A DNA stretch of 23,519 nucleotides from a virus: IMG/VR virus record IMGVR_UViG_3300030060_006245, positions 1 to 23,519 of that record; one strand, 5' to 3'. The translations under genes and the position numbers were made by a program. The notes beneath the pieces are model-generated. The model did no database searches. It saw only the letters and a list, made by a program, of their open reading frames with translations, and was not told the DNA's origin. Below are positions 1 to 7,842 of the stretch, piece by piece. How positions within the stretch are numbered: the stretch's first letter is position 1; each line of letters begins with the position of its first letter.

Positions 1-793
1 CGTTGAGTTTTGTCTCCATTTCATCTAGTTTGGTGACCATTGCCTCAAGTACATCATATTTGTCTTCAGGGATTTCGACATAATGTTCTTCAAAAAGATT
101 TTTGAGACCAGTCAAGAAGGATTCAGAGAGTTCACCTCTGATTCCCGACTCTACTTGGAGTGCATTTTCAGTAATCCACTCTTCTGCAACATAGTGCAAG
201 TATGAGTCTACTCGTTCTTGAAGCGATGCTTTATACTCACCCATTTCTTTTTGGATGTAAGCATCATAGTCTGCTTCAAGCGATTCCTTTACGATAGCAA
301 TCTTTGACATTACGGCTGTCTCAAAGACTGTACGTGCTTTTTCTTTGAAACTCTCAGATAGCTTCTCTCCTTCAAACAATGCTTTTACATCGTCCTCAAG
401 ATCGATTTCAATATCGCCTATTGGAGTTTCTTGTTCGGGTGCTTCTGCTACAACTTCATCAGTTGTTTCTGTTTCTTCATTAGCACCTCTGCCGTATCCA
501 GATGATTTCATACCATCTGCTTGGTTTCCAAGGGGACCGTCCATTTTGACTGTGCCCGCAGTACCTTTAGTTTGTACGTCACCTTGCTGTGCAAACTTTG
601 CACTAGGTGTTTTCAACTTGTTAGAGTTGTCGTCAGGTTTACTATTTGTTGGGGTAGGACCTCCTAGATCCTCGTATCCTGTTCCCCCTGCATCGGGTAC
701 ATAATTTGGAGCTTTTGGCATAGGTTCCGCAGGTTTAGATCCTTTGGTGACCTGGTTCTCCATTTCATGTAGTTCGCTATTTGCTGCGGTCAT
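1..793 (-). CDS. 22: gp22-like prohead core (scaffold) protein, C-terminus beyond window
   Basis: Reading frame open from an ATG at 793 to the left edge (264 codons, then cut), so the C-terminus is missing. An AAGGA ribosome site lies about 9 bases before the ATG. The translated N-terminal half is low in structure and rich in Pro, Gly, Asn and Thr. It is followed by an acidic, helix-forming part (IEIDLEDDVKALFEGE, then many Glu/Lys/Leu) typical of T4 gp22, the major internal scaffold that fills the prohead and is later digested by gp21. The position directly downstream of gp21 matches the T4 order 20-67-68-21-22-23. Several Leu-x-Glu tripeptides (for example LSE, LQE) could be gp21 cleavage sites, but which are used cannot be read here. 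A late promoter at 831-837 precedes it. Confidence 0.88.
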   Translation of the reverse strand, partial: MTAANSELHEMENQVTKGSKPAEPMPKAPNYVPDAGGTGYEDLGGPTPTNSKPDDNSNKLKTPSAKFAQQGDVQTKGTAGTVKMDGPLGNQADGMKSSGYGRGANEETETTDEVVAEAPEQETPIGDIEIDLEDDVKALFEGEKLSESFKEKARTVFETAVMSKIAIVKESLEADYDAYIQKEMGEYKASLQERVDSYLHYVAEEWITENALQVESGIRGELSESFLTGLKNLFEEHYVEIPEDKYDVLEAMVTKLDEMETKLN

Positions 794-830
794 TGTTGCC
801 AGTCCTTGTTCCTTAGAATTTTTATGTTAT

Positions 831-837
831 TATTTAG
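831..837 (-). promoter_or_regulatory. Late promoter box CTAAATA for gp22
   Basis: On the minus strand the short gap between gp21 and gp22 contains CTAAATA, the variant of the T4 late -10 box (TATAAATA) described for cyanomyoviruses. It lies 38 bases upstream of the gp22 ATG, leaving room for a short leader with the AAGGA ribosome site. Gives the scaffold gene, and gp23 beyond the window, their own late start. Assigned from motif and position only. Confidence 0.6.
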
Positions 838-841
838 ACAT

Positions 842-1489
842 TTATAGATTGTTTAGAAACTTTTCAAATAAAGAAAGCTTGTACTCGTCTAGTCTCTTTG
901 AATCCACCAAAGTATTTATACTCTTCTTAATGTTAGACACATTTTTTTCACGCAAAACGCTACCTTCCCAAACCCATTCTTTGCCTTCCATTACGCCATC
1001 TACGAATGCATCAGGTGCAGATGGATCAGCAACAATGTCTGCTGCGGTAGCAAGCATGAAGTCTTCGCCAACATAAGAAACACCTTCTTTGTTTACGATA
1101 GATCCCATACCTCTTGATGATACACCGAGTTTTACACCAGAGTCCAAAAGAGATTCTGCTATCTTACCCATAGGTGTGCTCAAGATTTGTGCTTTACCCA
1201 CAAAGTTATTACCCTCTTGTGTAAGAGAACATATCTTGTGTGATACACGATCAAGGTTTATTTGCGGTCCGTCTGGATGTCCTAGTTCTCCTAGTGCACG
1301 TCCTTTAGACACGAACGCTTCATTGTATCTCTTTACCTCGTTCATCATAGTAGAGAGAGGATAGCAACGTTTGTTGCGATTGACTATCTCTGCCTGTAAA
1401 AACGGACCTTGAATGTAAAGAGTTTTCTTTCCGTCCTTTTCTTCAGTAAGAATATCGACTGATTCTATTTCTTCTGAAATTAACTTCAT
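842..1489 (-). CDS. 21: gp21 prohead core scaffold protease
   Basis: 215 residues, the size of T4 gp21 (212). It is the serine protease that digests the scaffold and trims capsid proteins during prohead maturation. Visible family features: the catalytic-type His in the GELGHP block (His71), the LGVSSRG block (Ser124/Ser125 is the likely nucleophile region, as in herpesvirus-type assemblins) and a conserved DIVADPSAPDAFV segment at 151-163. Start is the ATG overlapping the stop of the upstream ORF (ATGA). It sits between the unknown beta-rich ORF and gp22, as expected. The last residues, KFLNNL, resemble the C-terminus of the basic protein at 9493-10251. Which Ser and third residue act in catalysis is inferred from the family. 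Confidence 0.93.
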   Translation of the reverse strand: MKLISEEIESVDILTEEKDGKKTLYIQGPFLQAEIVNRNKRCYPLSTMMNEVKRYNEAFVSKGRALGELGHPDGPQINLDRVSHKICSLTQEGNNFVGKAQILSTPMGKIAESLLDSGVKLGVSSRGMGSIVNKEGVSYVGEDFMLATAADIVADPSAPDAFVDGVMEGKEWVWEGSVLREKNVSNIKKSINTLVDSKRLDEYKLSLFEKFLNNL

Positions 1490-2052
1490 CCTATTCCTAC
1501 CTCATGTAAGTGTAACGTACAACCCGATGCTGTTTCGGGTGCCAGTCTGAATATGACAGACTTGGATAATGTTGCTGTGCCAGTAAAATCTGCTAGAGAT
1601 GATGTGTCAGCGTCAACTGTGATAGTTGTCTTGAATTCATTGACTCTTTGTGGTCTTTGAATTGCTGTGATCTCTTTGTGTGCAATCGTGCTATTGTATG
1701 TACCTACAGATGATCCAGAGAGAGTAACGAAGTCACCTACCTGTAATTTTGTATCTGTATGATCAATAGTTATGACTGCTCCACTTGCTTTACTGATAGC
1801 AGAAACTGGTGCTTTAGCTGGATGACCGTAACGATAAAGGAATGAATCTCCCTTCGCTACATGAAACGATCCAACACCTGCTTGGTTTGCACTATTGCAA
1901 ACTGCTATGTTACCACCTGCTTTTGCTTCTGAACAGACTACGTAAAGCACACCAGTCTTCACTGTCTGAGCAGATGTTACAGCAGACGTTGCGTTAGCAC
2001 TGCTAAGTTCACCATAATCTGTTACTAATGATAGTGGTTGTGATGCACTCAT
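1486..2052 (-). CDS. Unknown beta-rich protein in the head-core operon (gp68 position)
   Basis: 188 residues that I do not recognise as any T4 protein. Its ends overlap both neighbours through ATGA junctions (gp67 upstream, gp21 downstream), so it is translationally coupled into the prohead operon, where T4 carries gp68. The sequence is not the short helical core type: it is rich in Thr, Ser, Val and Gly and predicts as beta strands, with a GDFVTLSGSSVGTYNSTIA segment near residues 106-124. No signal peptide or membrane segment is visible. A virion or head-surface protein is an inference from position and composition; a core component is the alternative. Confidence 0.75.
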   Translation of the reverse strand: MSASQPLSLVTDYGELSSANATSAVTSAQTVKTGVLYVVCSEAKAGGNIAVCNSANQAGVGSFHVAKGDSFLYRYGHPAKAPVSAISKASGAVITIDHTDTKLQVGDFVTLSGSSVGTYNSTIAHKEITAIQRPQRVNEFKTTITVDADTSSLADFTGTATLSKSVIFRLAPETASGCTLHLHEVGIG

Positions 2053-2294
2053 TCTTCTTCCTGTTCAGGTTCTTGTTCAAGTTCAGCGTTTGCCTCTGGT
2101 TCTTCCAAACCATCACCCACCTCAGGTAAGGGATCGCCTTCCTCAGGTTCGCCAAACAAATCTTTGGCAATCTCAGGTGCAGCAGCATCCACAAACTCAG
2201 CAGATTTTGCAAACATCATTTGTTTCAAAGCATCAGATACTTCCGCAGACGGAGCATCGCTTGCAACCATGTCAATAAATTCAGCAGAATCCAT
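2049..2294 (-). CDS. 67: gp67-like prohead core protein
   Basis: 81 residues, the same size as T4 gp67 (80). It lies immediately downstream of the portal gene, exactly where T4 places gp67. The N-terminal half is amphipathic helix (FIDMVASD, DALKQMMFAKSAEFV). The last 30 residues are almost entirely Glu, Pro and Asp, ending EQEPEQEEE, the strongly acidic tail typical of prohead core proteins. Such proteins fill the scaffold and are cut to small acidic peptides by gp21. Sequence identity to T4 gp67 cannot be shown by eye, so the call rests on size, charge and synteny. Start ATG at 2294 lies 25 bases after a TATAAATA late box; its ribosome site is weak. Confidence 0.75.
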   Translation of the reverse strand: MDSAEFIDMVASDAPSAEVSDALKQMMFAKSAEFVDAAAPEIAKDLFGEPEEGDPLPEVGDGLEEPEANAELEQEPEQEEE

Positions 2295-2318
2295 TCAAAT
2301 ATTATAAAACGCTAGTTA

Positions 2319-2326
2319 TATTTATA
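2319..2326 (-). promoter_or_regulatory. Late promoter TATAAATA upstream of gp67
   Basis: Exact T4 late -10 box TATAAATA on the minus strand, overlapping the last codons of gp20 and ending 25 bases before the gp67 ATG. The position would let gp67, the unknown ORF and gp21 be transcribed independently of gp20. Confidence 0.65.
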
Positions 2327-4007
2327 TCTTCGCTTTCTTGATGTCTATTTCTGGTGCCTCTGTGCGTCCTCCATTTTTCTTGTTGTCGAGAGTGGGTTCA
2401 GTTTTATTTTTACCTAAGTTACCTTGTCTCTGTGCCTCGGCATCCACCGCACCTTGCATCATTTGTTTCTGAGTTTCAAGTGGCACACCTACCCCTGCTT
2501 CATTTTCTTGTTCCATCTCCTGTGACATCTCTTCTATCTCCTCATCTGTCTGACGTAGAACTTTACGCTTCACGTAATCTCTTGAATAGTATGTTCCGAT
2601 GTATGGTTCAATCGCAACCATAATATTAAGACGCTCAGTCATCAACTCATGGTCTTTGAGTTCAGCAAAGTGGTTGTCATACTTATAATCAAACTGTATA
2701 TGCTCTGCCATCTTCTCAAAATCCTCAGGAGTCACGATATTTTTTAATATCAACTGTGTCTTGAGCATGTCAATGAACAAACCACTGAATCTTTTTCTCA
2801 ATCTACCCACAAACTTACTGAACATGAGTTCGTCACGTAAGATTTCTGATGATCTACCAAGATTGAATCCACTATCAGCACCAATGCGTGACTCTGGCAC
2901 GTTCAATGCACGATATAACTTCTTCTGGAAGTATTCTATGTCTGTAAGTTCACCTAAGTTCTGTCCACCAGGTAATGTAGAGATCTCTGTACCTCTACCA
3001 CCCTCTCTACGTGGTAACCAAAAGTCCTCAAGCATGGACATGAACTTTTTATCGTCTTTTATCTCACCTGTATTCGCATCATACACTAATTTGTTACGAT
3101 AACGACTCATAACATCACGCAGATACTGTTCTGCCTTGACTTTAGGTAAATTACCCACGTCAATGTAGAATATTCTACGTTCTGGTGCCCTTGATAGTCT
3201 GTATATGACAAGAGAGTCTTCAATCATGCGTAATTGATTGAGTCCTTTGATTGCTTTGTGAAGATAAGAGAGAGTTATCTTCTTGTTACGATCAACAAGA
3301 CCAGAATGCACGTATGTGATCGCATCTTTTGCTATTCTTATTCCCTTACCTGCGACAGAACCATATTTCTGTGCCATACCTTGTGGGTAATAAGTGTAAA
3401 ATTCCTCTATCTTAGTATCTTTAGTGATTGTTTCATTACCTGAGTATGGTAATGCAGGTATTCCCTCTGCTCCTCTTGCTCCTTTATCCTTTGTCGGTCT
3501 CACTCTCATGAATTTAAGTTTGAGAGAGTCAATATATCTAACTTCTTGTATGCCTTCGTCTGGTTTTTGTGTGTCTATTACCTTGTGATAGTATAATCTA
3601 CCGTCTGTATACCAGTTTCTAAAAATTTCGTGTGCCTTTTTATCAAACTGCAGTAAATCTTTGACACCTTTGAACTCATCTCTAACTATTTTCTTTAGAT
3701 TATCGCTTACATTAAGGTTGTCTAGGTTTATTTCTACTGGACTATCATTAGAATCTGATACAATTGCTTCATTTACCACATGTTCAATGGCAGTATCACA
3801 CTCAGGATGCAATGCCATGTCACGATATCTTTTTATTACGTCAAACTCTGTACGAAAAACACCCTCGATGTCGACGTACTGACCATAGAAACCTGACGAT
3901 AGAAAATAATCAGCCCCGTCCTCGTTATTAGGAGGAACTGGACTGATTACACCCTTCTTCTTCTTATCATTGGGATCCTCAATAGAGAACCCAAAGAGTT
4001 TTGCCAT
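2322..4007 (-). CDS. 20: gp20 portal vertex protein
   Basis: 561 residues (T4 gp20: 524). It forms the dodecameric portal at one capsid vertex, through which the terminase pumps DNA and to which the neck attaches. The long alpha/beta body matches myoviral portal proteins, with blocks such as FRTEFDVIKRYRDMA near the N-terminus, DGRLYYHKVIDTQ and RAPERRIFYIDVGNLPKVKA in the middle, and ESRIGADSGFNLGRSSEI before the C-terminal helices. The C-terminal 60 residues are charged and low in complexity. Start ATG at 4007 has an AAGGA site at good spacing and gives the expected MAKLFGFSIEDPNDKKKKG N-terminus. It lies between gp19 and gp67 as in T4. In cyanophage ecology this gene is a classical diversity marker. 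Confidence 0.96.
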   Translation of the reverse strand: MAKLFGFSIEDPNDKKKKGVISPVPPNNEDGADYFLSSGFYGQYVDIEGVFRTEFDVIKRYRDMALHPECDTAIEHVVNEAIVSDSNDSPVEINLDNLNVSDNLKKIVRDEFKGVKDLLQFDKKAHEIFRNWYTDGRLYYHKVIDTQKPDEGIQEVRYIDSLKLKFMRVRPTKDKGARGAEGIPALPYSGNETITKDTKIEEFYTYYPQGMAQKYGSVAGKGIRIAKDAITYVHSGLVDRNKKITLSYLHKAIKGLNQLRMIEDSLVIYRLSRAPERRIFYIDVGNLPKVKAEQYLRDVMSRYRNKLVYDANTGEIKDDKKFMSMLEDFWLPRREGGRGTEISTLPGGQNLGELTDIEYFQKKLYRALNVPESRIGADSGFNLGRSSEILRDELMFSKFVGRLRKRFSGLFIDMLKTQLILKNIVTPEDFEKMAEHIQFDYKYDNHFAELKDHELMTERLNIMVAIEPYIGTYYSRDYVKRKVLRQTDEEIEEMSQEMEQENEAGVGVPLETQKQMMQGAVDAEAQRQGNLGKNKTEPTLDNKKNGGRTEAPEIDIKKAKI

Positions 4008-4032
4008 AATATTTTCCTTGTTCTTCTATGTA

Positions 4033-4668
4033 TTATACCACAGAGTCAGCATTTCTGCCATCATATGCTTCCCACCACTGGACTTGGAGGGTAACTTGGA
4101 ACTCTTCTACTGTGTCTGCTGTGTCATAAGACAATTCGATTGGACTTACGACTGAAGGCCAACAACCATGCATCTTGTATCTACGCAAGACAGGAAGTGT
4201 AGCACTACTTTGATCACCACGTACGTTTAGATCTGTGTCTGCTCTTCCAAGTTGGTTGACCACCCACTCAGCAAAGTAATCAGTAGGATTGATAGTACCA
4301 GATCCGTCAGATACTTTGGTTATAAAGTTTGCCCATCTCTCAAATGCTTCTCTGAGTTTGAAATCACCGTCATTGATAACTGTAATTGTCCATGGGTCAA
4401 ACCTTCTATCACCTGCTACCTTCAGTTGTCTACCTCTGAAAGGAACGACAACCTCCTGTATATTTGATGCAGGCAACTGTGCTCCCTTTATCATCATACG
4501 ATGAGTCGTATTCTCAATCTCATCGTCAAATATGCCAACACCTGAGGGGAAGTCCATCTCAACCTCAAAGAGGTTAGGACGAGCACCACCCTGTACGAGT
4601 CTTGCCTTGAATGAATCAATTGATCTTTCGTTGTTGGGAACCGAAAAAATGTTTCTGTTTAATGCCAT
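4033..4668 (-). CDS. 19: gp19 tail tube protein
   Basis: 211 residues (T4 gp19: 163; marine T4-like homologues are usually near 200). It polymerises into the inner, non-contractile tube of the tail inside the gp18 sheath. Visible family features are the early block RPNLFEVEMDFPSG, VVVPFRGRQLKVAGDRRF followed by WTITVINDGDFKLREAFERW, and a C-terminal VTLQVQWWEAYD, the usual order for T4-type tube proteins. Start ATG at 4668 is served by AGGAGA 11 bases upstream. The 18-base gap to gp18 shows no separate promoter, so it is probably read through from gp18. Confidence 0.94.
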   Translation of the reverse strand: MALNRNIFSVPNNERSIDSFKARLVQGGARPNLFEVEMDFPSGVGIFDDEIENTTHRMMIKGAQLPASNIQEVVVPFRGRQLKVAGDRRFDPWTITVINDGDFKLREAFERWANFITKVSDGSGTINPTDYFAEWVVNQLGRADTDLNVRGDQSSATLPVLRRYKMHGCWPSVVSPIELSYDTADTVEEFQVTLQVQWWEAYDGRNADSVV

Positions 4669-4686
4669 AATTGTGTGGGTCTCCTA

Positions 4687-6864
4687 TTACACAGTTCCTA
4701 CAACTTCACTGAAGGAAACTCCAGTTCTTGTAGCAACAAATGTTAGACCAATGAAGTTGATTGATCTTGCTGGTTTCACAAAGATGTCAGCAAGGAATTC
4801 ATTGCGATCAATAACATCTGGTGTGTTGTTTGTTTCATCACATATGACGAGGAAGTCTTGAATACCTCTCTTCGCCTGAACATCCCTTAGGAATGGTTCA
4901 ACAATATTGATGAAGTTTGATCTTGTGCCTGCATCGTTGAGTTCAAAAAGAACTGATTTTGCAGCGTTTTCAATTGCTTGCTCTATTGTGATGAATAGTC
5001 TTCTTACGTTGATGCGATCAAATGCACTCTCAAATGAGAGAGCAGTTTTATCACCAAACAATACGATACCATCACCAGGTTTAGATGTGATTGGGTTGAT
5101 TCTATTTGAATACAACTGATCTCTTGCATCTCTACCAGGATTGAATGCAAGTTTGATTGCAAAGTTCAATCCACCTCTAGTGGTGCCTGCAGGTGAGAAC
5201 CAAGGGAAGAAATCTCTATCTGTTCTTACCATTGTGCCTGCAACATCTGCAGAAGCAGGCATGTAGATAAACTTCTTGTTGAATCTATCATACACATATT
5301 GGAATCCTGAATCAAATACAGCGTATGATGATGACGTAAGAGGTCCAAAGAAAGATAAGATGTTAGATAACTGAGTTGAGGAATCTGTAACATTCACCAC
5401 AGAATCTCTGTTGGGTGATATTACAGCAATGCAATCCTTTCTTCCTTCTGCTAAAGCAATGAGTTTATTTGCTTTTGCCTGCTCTTCCTCTTTTGTTCCA
5501 GAACATCCACCTTGTAAAAGGAATCTGATGTCACTGTCTATAGGATCAGCAAATTTCTCGTATGATGTCAACACATCACCCAATGGAGCATTGTATAATC
5601 CAACGCCAGTGTAATCAAGACCACCTGTAAGTGAATAACCCTGATTACCTATAGAACTAAACTTGATGTTTTTAGCGTCTTGTCCCCACGCACCTTCAGC
5701 AGAAGTAATTGATGTGAATCCAGTTGTAAATCCACCAGGCAATACGAGTGTATTATGATGTGCATCGTCTGCTGCAGTCACATGTTGTCCAGAGAATATA
5801 AACTCTGAACCCTCTGCTATGAAATCTTTGTAAAATATTGATTTACTTCCAGATGCTACTGCGTCTTTTGCTTTGGATAAGTTTGGAAACTTCTCCAAAA
5901 TTTGTCCGACATCTCCAGTGACTCCACCGCCAGCATCAATAACAACAATGTGAAGAGCATCGTTGTCTCCATCTCTTTTGGATACATAATCATTTGTCCT
6001 TGGTTTATTAAGTACAGATCTCCATGTGACTGTAGTAAAATCAGAACCACCGTCTGCCACACTTGTGAGTATGTTTTGACTGTTGTACCAGTCAGCAGAT
6101 GTGATTGTTGAACTCGACGCTACAGCAGATCCACTGTTGTTTACAAAACTAATCGCTGAACCAGTCTTAAATTCAAACTGTGTGTTTGATTGATAGTCAA
6201 CTAATTTTTCTACGCCACCTATGACTGTGCTTACAACTTTGACATCTATAGTTGTTGTTGTTTTACCAGTAACCACACCTTTTAGAACACCTGATGCAAA
6301 AGCGGTTGTACCAACCCCAACAGTGACTCCTGTCAAGTTCTGTTGTACACCAAATCCAATGTCAATATCAGCAGCAGTATCACTACCCTCATATGTTGGT
6401 GTGATTATTTGATCGGCAGCATTGTCAATCACCGCTACTTTTATGTTCTCTGCCCAGTGACCTGGATTTTTACCTGCGAAATACCAATTAGTATCATTCG
6501 CTTGATTATTATTATAATCTTCTAACCCCTCAAGTAATAGGGTTGTATTTGCCAAACCAACAGCAGCGTTTGCTGTATTGAGGTCACCTCCAACAGATCT
6601 TACGATGTCTAACTTACCACCGTATGATAAGAAATTGGATGCTGCATACCACGTTTCGTAGTGATAATCTGTGGTACCCACGCCTGGTTTACCAAATATT
6701 TCAACTAATTCATTCTCATTGTTTACTCTGGTGATCTCGTTACAAGGTCCCTTTGCGAAGGGAGCAGCTAAACCACCAACAACGTTCAGAGTGAAATCCA
6801 CTCCTCCTCTTGTGAGGTCTACCTCTCTAACTGAAATACCTGGAGATGCAAGTCTTAATGCCAT
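4687..6864 (-). CDS. 18: gp18 contractile tail sheath protein
   Basis: 725 residues (T4: 659). The N-terminus MALRLASPGISVREVDLTRGG and the block near residues 545-560 (FFPWFSPAGTTRGGL), then LYSNRINPI and GIVLFGDKTAL around 590-605, are standard for myoviral sheath subunits. The sheath contracts to drive the gp19 tube through the host envelope. The middle of the protein (roughly residues 150-370) is the variable, surface-facing part, rich in Thr, Val, Gly and Ser, and explains the extra length over T4. A good GGGAG ribosome site precedes ATG 6864 and a TATAAATA late box lies at 6902-6909. Downstream gp19 follows after 18 bases. Confidence 0.97.
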   Translation of the reverse strand: MALRLASPGISVREVDLTRGGVDFTLNVVGGLAAPFAKGPCNEITRVNNENELVEIFGKPGVGTTDYHYETWYAASNFLSYGGKLDIVRSVGGDLNTANAAVGLANTTLLLEGLEDYNNNQANDTNWYFAGKNPGHWAENIKVAVIDNAADQIITPTYEGSDTAADIDIGFGVQQNLTGVTVGVGTTAFASGVLKGVVTGKTTTTIDVKVVSTVIGGVEKLVDYQSNTQFEFKTGSAISFVNNSGSAVASSSTITSADWYNSQNILTSVADGGSDFTTVTWRSVLNKPRTNDYVSKRDGDNDALHIVVIDAGGGVTGDVGQILEKFPNLSKAKDAVASGSKSIFYKDFIAEGSEFIFSGQHVTAADDAHHNTLVLPGGFTTGFTSITSAEGAWGQDAKNIKFSSIGNQGYSLTGGLDYTGVGLYNAPLGDVLTSYEKFADPIDSDIRFLLQGGCSGTKEEEQAKANKLIALAEGRKDCIAVISPNRDSVVNVTDSSTQLSNILSFFGPLTSSSYAVFDSGFQYVYDRFNKKFIYMPASADVAGTMVRTDRDFFPWFSPAGTTRGGLNFAIKLAFNPGRDARDQLYSNRINPITSKPGDGIVLFGDKTALSFESAFDRINVRRLFITIEQAIENAAKSVLFELNDAGTRSNFINIVEPFLRDVQAKRGIQDFLVICDETNNTPDVIDRNEFLADIFVKPARSINFIGLTFVATRTGVSFSEVVGTV

Positions 6865-6901
6865 TCTAACTCCCTATGGGTCCTTCTTTTTAGACTGAAA
6901 T

Positions 6902-6909
6902 TATTTATA
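6902..6909 (-). promoter_or_regulatory. Late promoter TATAAATA for gp18-gp19
   Basis: Exact T4-type late box on the minus strand in the 56-base gap between the radical-SAM gene and gp18. It ends 38 bases before the gp18 ATG, leaving space for a leader with the GGGAG ribosome site. This is one of the two perfect TATAAATA boxes noted in the window, fitting a highly expressed tail sheath gene. Confidence 0.7.
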
Positions 6910-6920
6910 AAATCGAGTGT

Positions 6921-7604
6921 TTATCCGCACAAGTCATAAGAATCGTTCTCCCTTATCGATTGTCTGATCCCTGTATCTGATTCATCAACGTAATCTTTTG
7001 TTGGTTTTAAATTTTGCAATTCATCAGTCCACCACCTACATGAAATAATTTTATCAAATTCTATCCCCCTTGACTCCGCATCTTTTCTGCATGTCTCTGT
7101 GTCATTCTCATTGTAATTAAAAACCACATAATTCCATGTAGTTTTTATTCCCATGGCAGCACATCTTATCATCATATTATATAAAAACTTACCATCTTGC
7201 CCCTTTCTATACTTATGACTATCTTCTGGTCTACCATCTATTCCAAAAACCCATCTTACATTATGTCCTTTTGATATTTGAAATGCTTTAGTAAACCACT
7301 TACTTGGTCTTATTGTCGATGCAACATGAATGATTGTCTCAACATGTTTATCGACACACATTTGTAATAGGTCATGAAATCTAGGGTGCAATGATGGATC
7401 TGAAATAGTTCCGCAAAAAGATATCTCATCAAAGTAATCTGTTATTTTATTCATTTCATCTAACGTAATAGGTCTACCTGGTATAGATCCTACTATATCT
7501 TCAAAACCATTCAATCCATCTTGATATCTTTGTCTTGCACAACCTGCACATTTCAATGAGCAATGATTCGTGGTATCTAAATTGATTCCACGAAATTTAT
7601 CCAC
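6921..7604 (-). CDS. Radical SAM core protein (catalytic half of a split SPASM-type enzyme)
   Basis: 227 residues. The N-terminal motif CSLKCAGC (Cys15, Cys19, Cys22) is the CX3CX2C signature that binds the [4Fe-4S] cluster of radical S-adenosylmethionine enzymes. It is followed by typical barrel elements (EISFCGTISDPSLHP, VRWVFGIDGRPEDSHKYRKG). Such enzymes generate a 5'-deoxyadenosyl radical; with SPASM partners they usually modify peptides or proteins. The start must be GTG 7604, because a stop lies just upstream and every later ATG would lose the cysteines. That GTG overlaps the stop of the preceding SPASM-like ORF, so the two are translationally coupled. No SPASM domain is attached to its own C-terminus, which ends SYDLCG. 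The substrate is unknown. It lies between terminase and tail sheath, before the gp18 late promoter. Confidence 0.85.
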   Translation of the reverse strand: MDKFRGINLDTTNHCSLKCAGCARQRYQDGLNGFEDIVGSIPGRPITLDEMNKITDYFDEISFCGTISDPSLHPRFHDLLQMCVDKHVETIIHVASTIRPSKWFTKAFQISKGHNVRWVFGIDGRPEDSHKYRKGQDGKFLYNMMIRCAAMGIKTTWNYVVFNYNENDTETCRKDAESRGIEFDKIISCRWWTDELQNLKPTKDYVDESDTGIRQSIRENDSYDLCG

Positions 7605-7842
7605 AATACCGATGACAAATCATAGGAAGAGTTATGTCATGTCTCTCAACCTTATCGATAAATTCTTTCCATTCCTTAGAATCTAAAACCTCTTGCACTG
7701 TATTTTCTTTAAGATTGAATTTATCTTGTATCAACTCTGGTATGTATTTTTTATTTTGATTATCATACCAACAACATGGAAGGAGGTGTCCTGTAGCAGA
7801 CCACGCTAAGTAACCTCCATGTTCAAGGCATTTAGGTTTCAT
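7597..7842 (-). CDS. Stand-alone SPASM-like iron-sulfur domain protein
   Basis: 81 residues from ATG 7842, which overlaps the gp17 stop (ATGA) and has GGGAG 9 bases upstream; an in-frame GTG at 7857 is less likely. The protein looks like the auxiliary-cluster C-terminal domain of radical-SAM/SPASM enzymes: an early Cys5, the run GYLAWSATGHLLPCCWYD (Cys23, Cys24), a middle helix that fits the usual short stretch before the last cysteines (NTVQEVLDSKEWKEF), and a final CHRYC (Cys76, Cys80). In one-chain enzymes this domain follows the radical-SAM core; here it is a separate gene placed before it. It presumably supplies an auxiliary [4Fe-4S] cluster or substrate docking to the 6921-7604 product. 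The assignment is by pattern; no homologue was searched. Confidence 0.78.
   Translation of the reverse strand: MKPKCLEHGGYLAWSATGHLLPCCWYDNQNKKYIPELIQDKFNLKENTVQEVLDSKEWKEFIDKVERHDITLPMICHRYCG

Noticed and set aside
744-1364. Plus-strand ORFs opposite gp22 and gp21
   Set aside because: Shadow frames of well-supported minus-strand genes, with no ribosome sites.
7597-7604. Programmed frameshift joining the SPASM-like and radical-SAM ORFs into one protein
   Set aside because: No slippery run is present at the junction (TGTGGATAAATT). The overlap is a normal stop/start coupling, and fusion would give an unusual domain order; kept as two genes.
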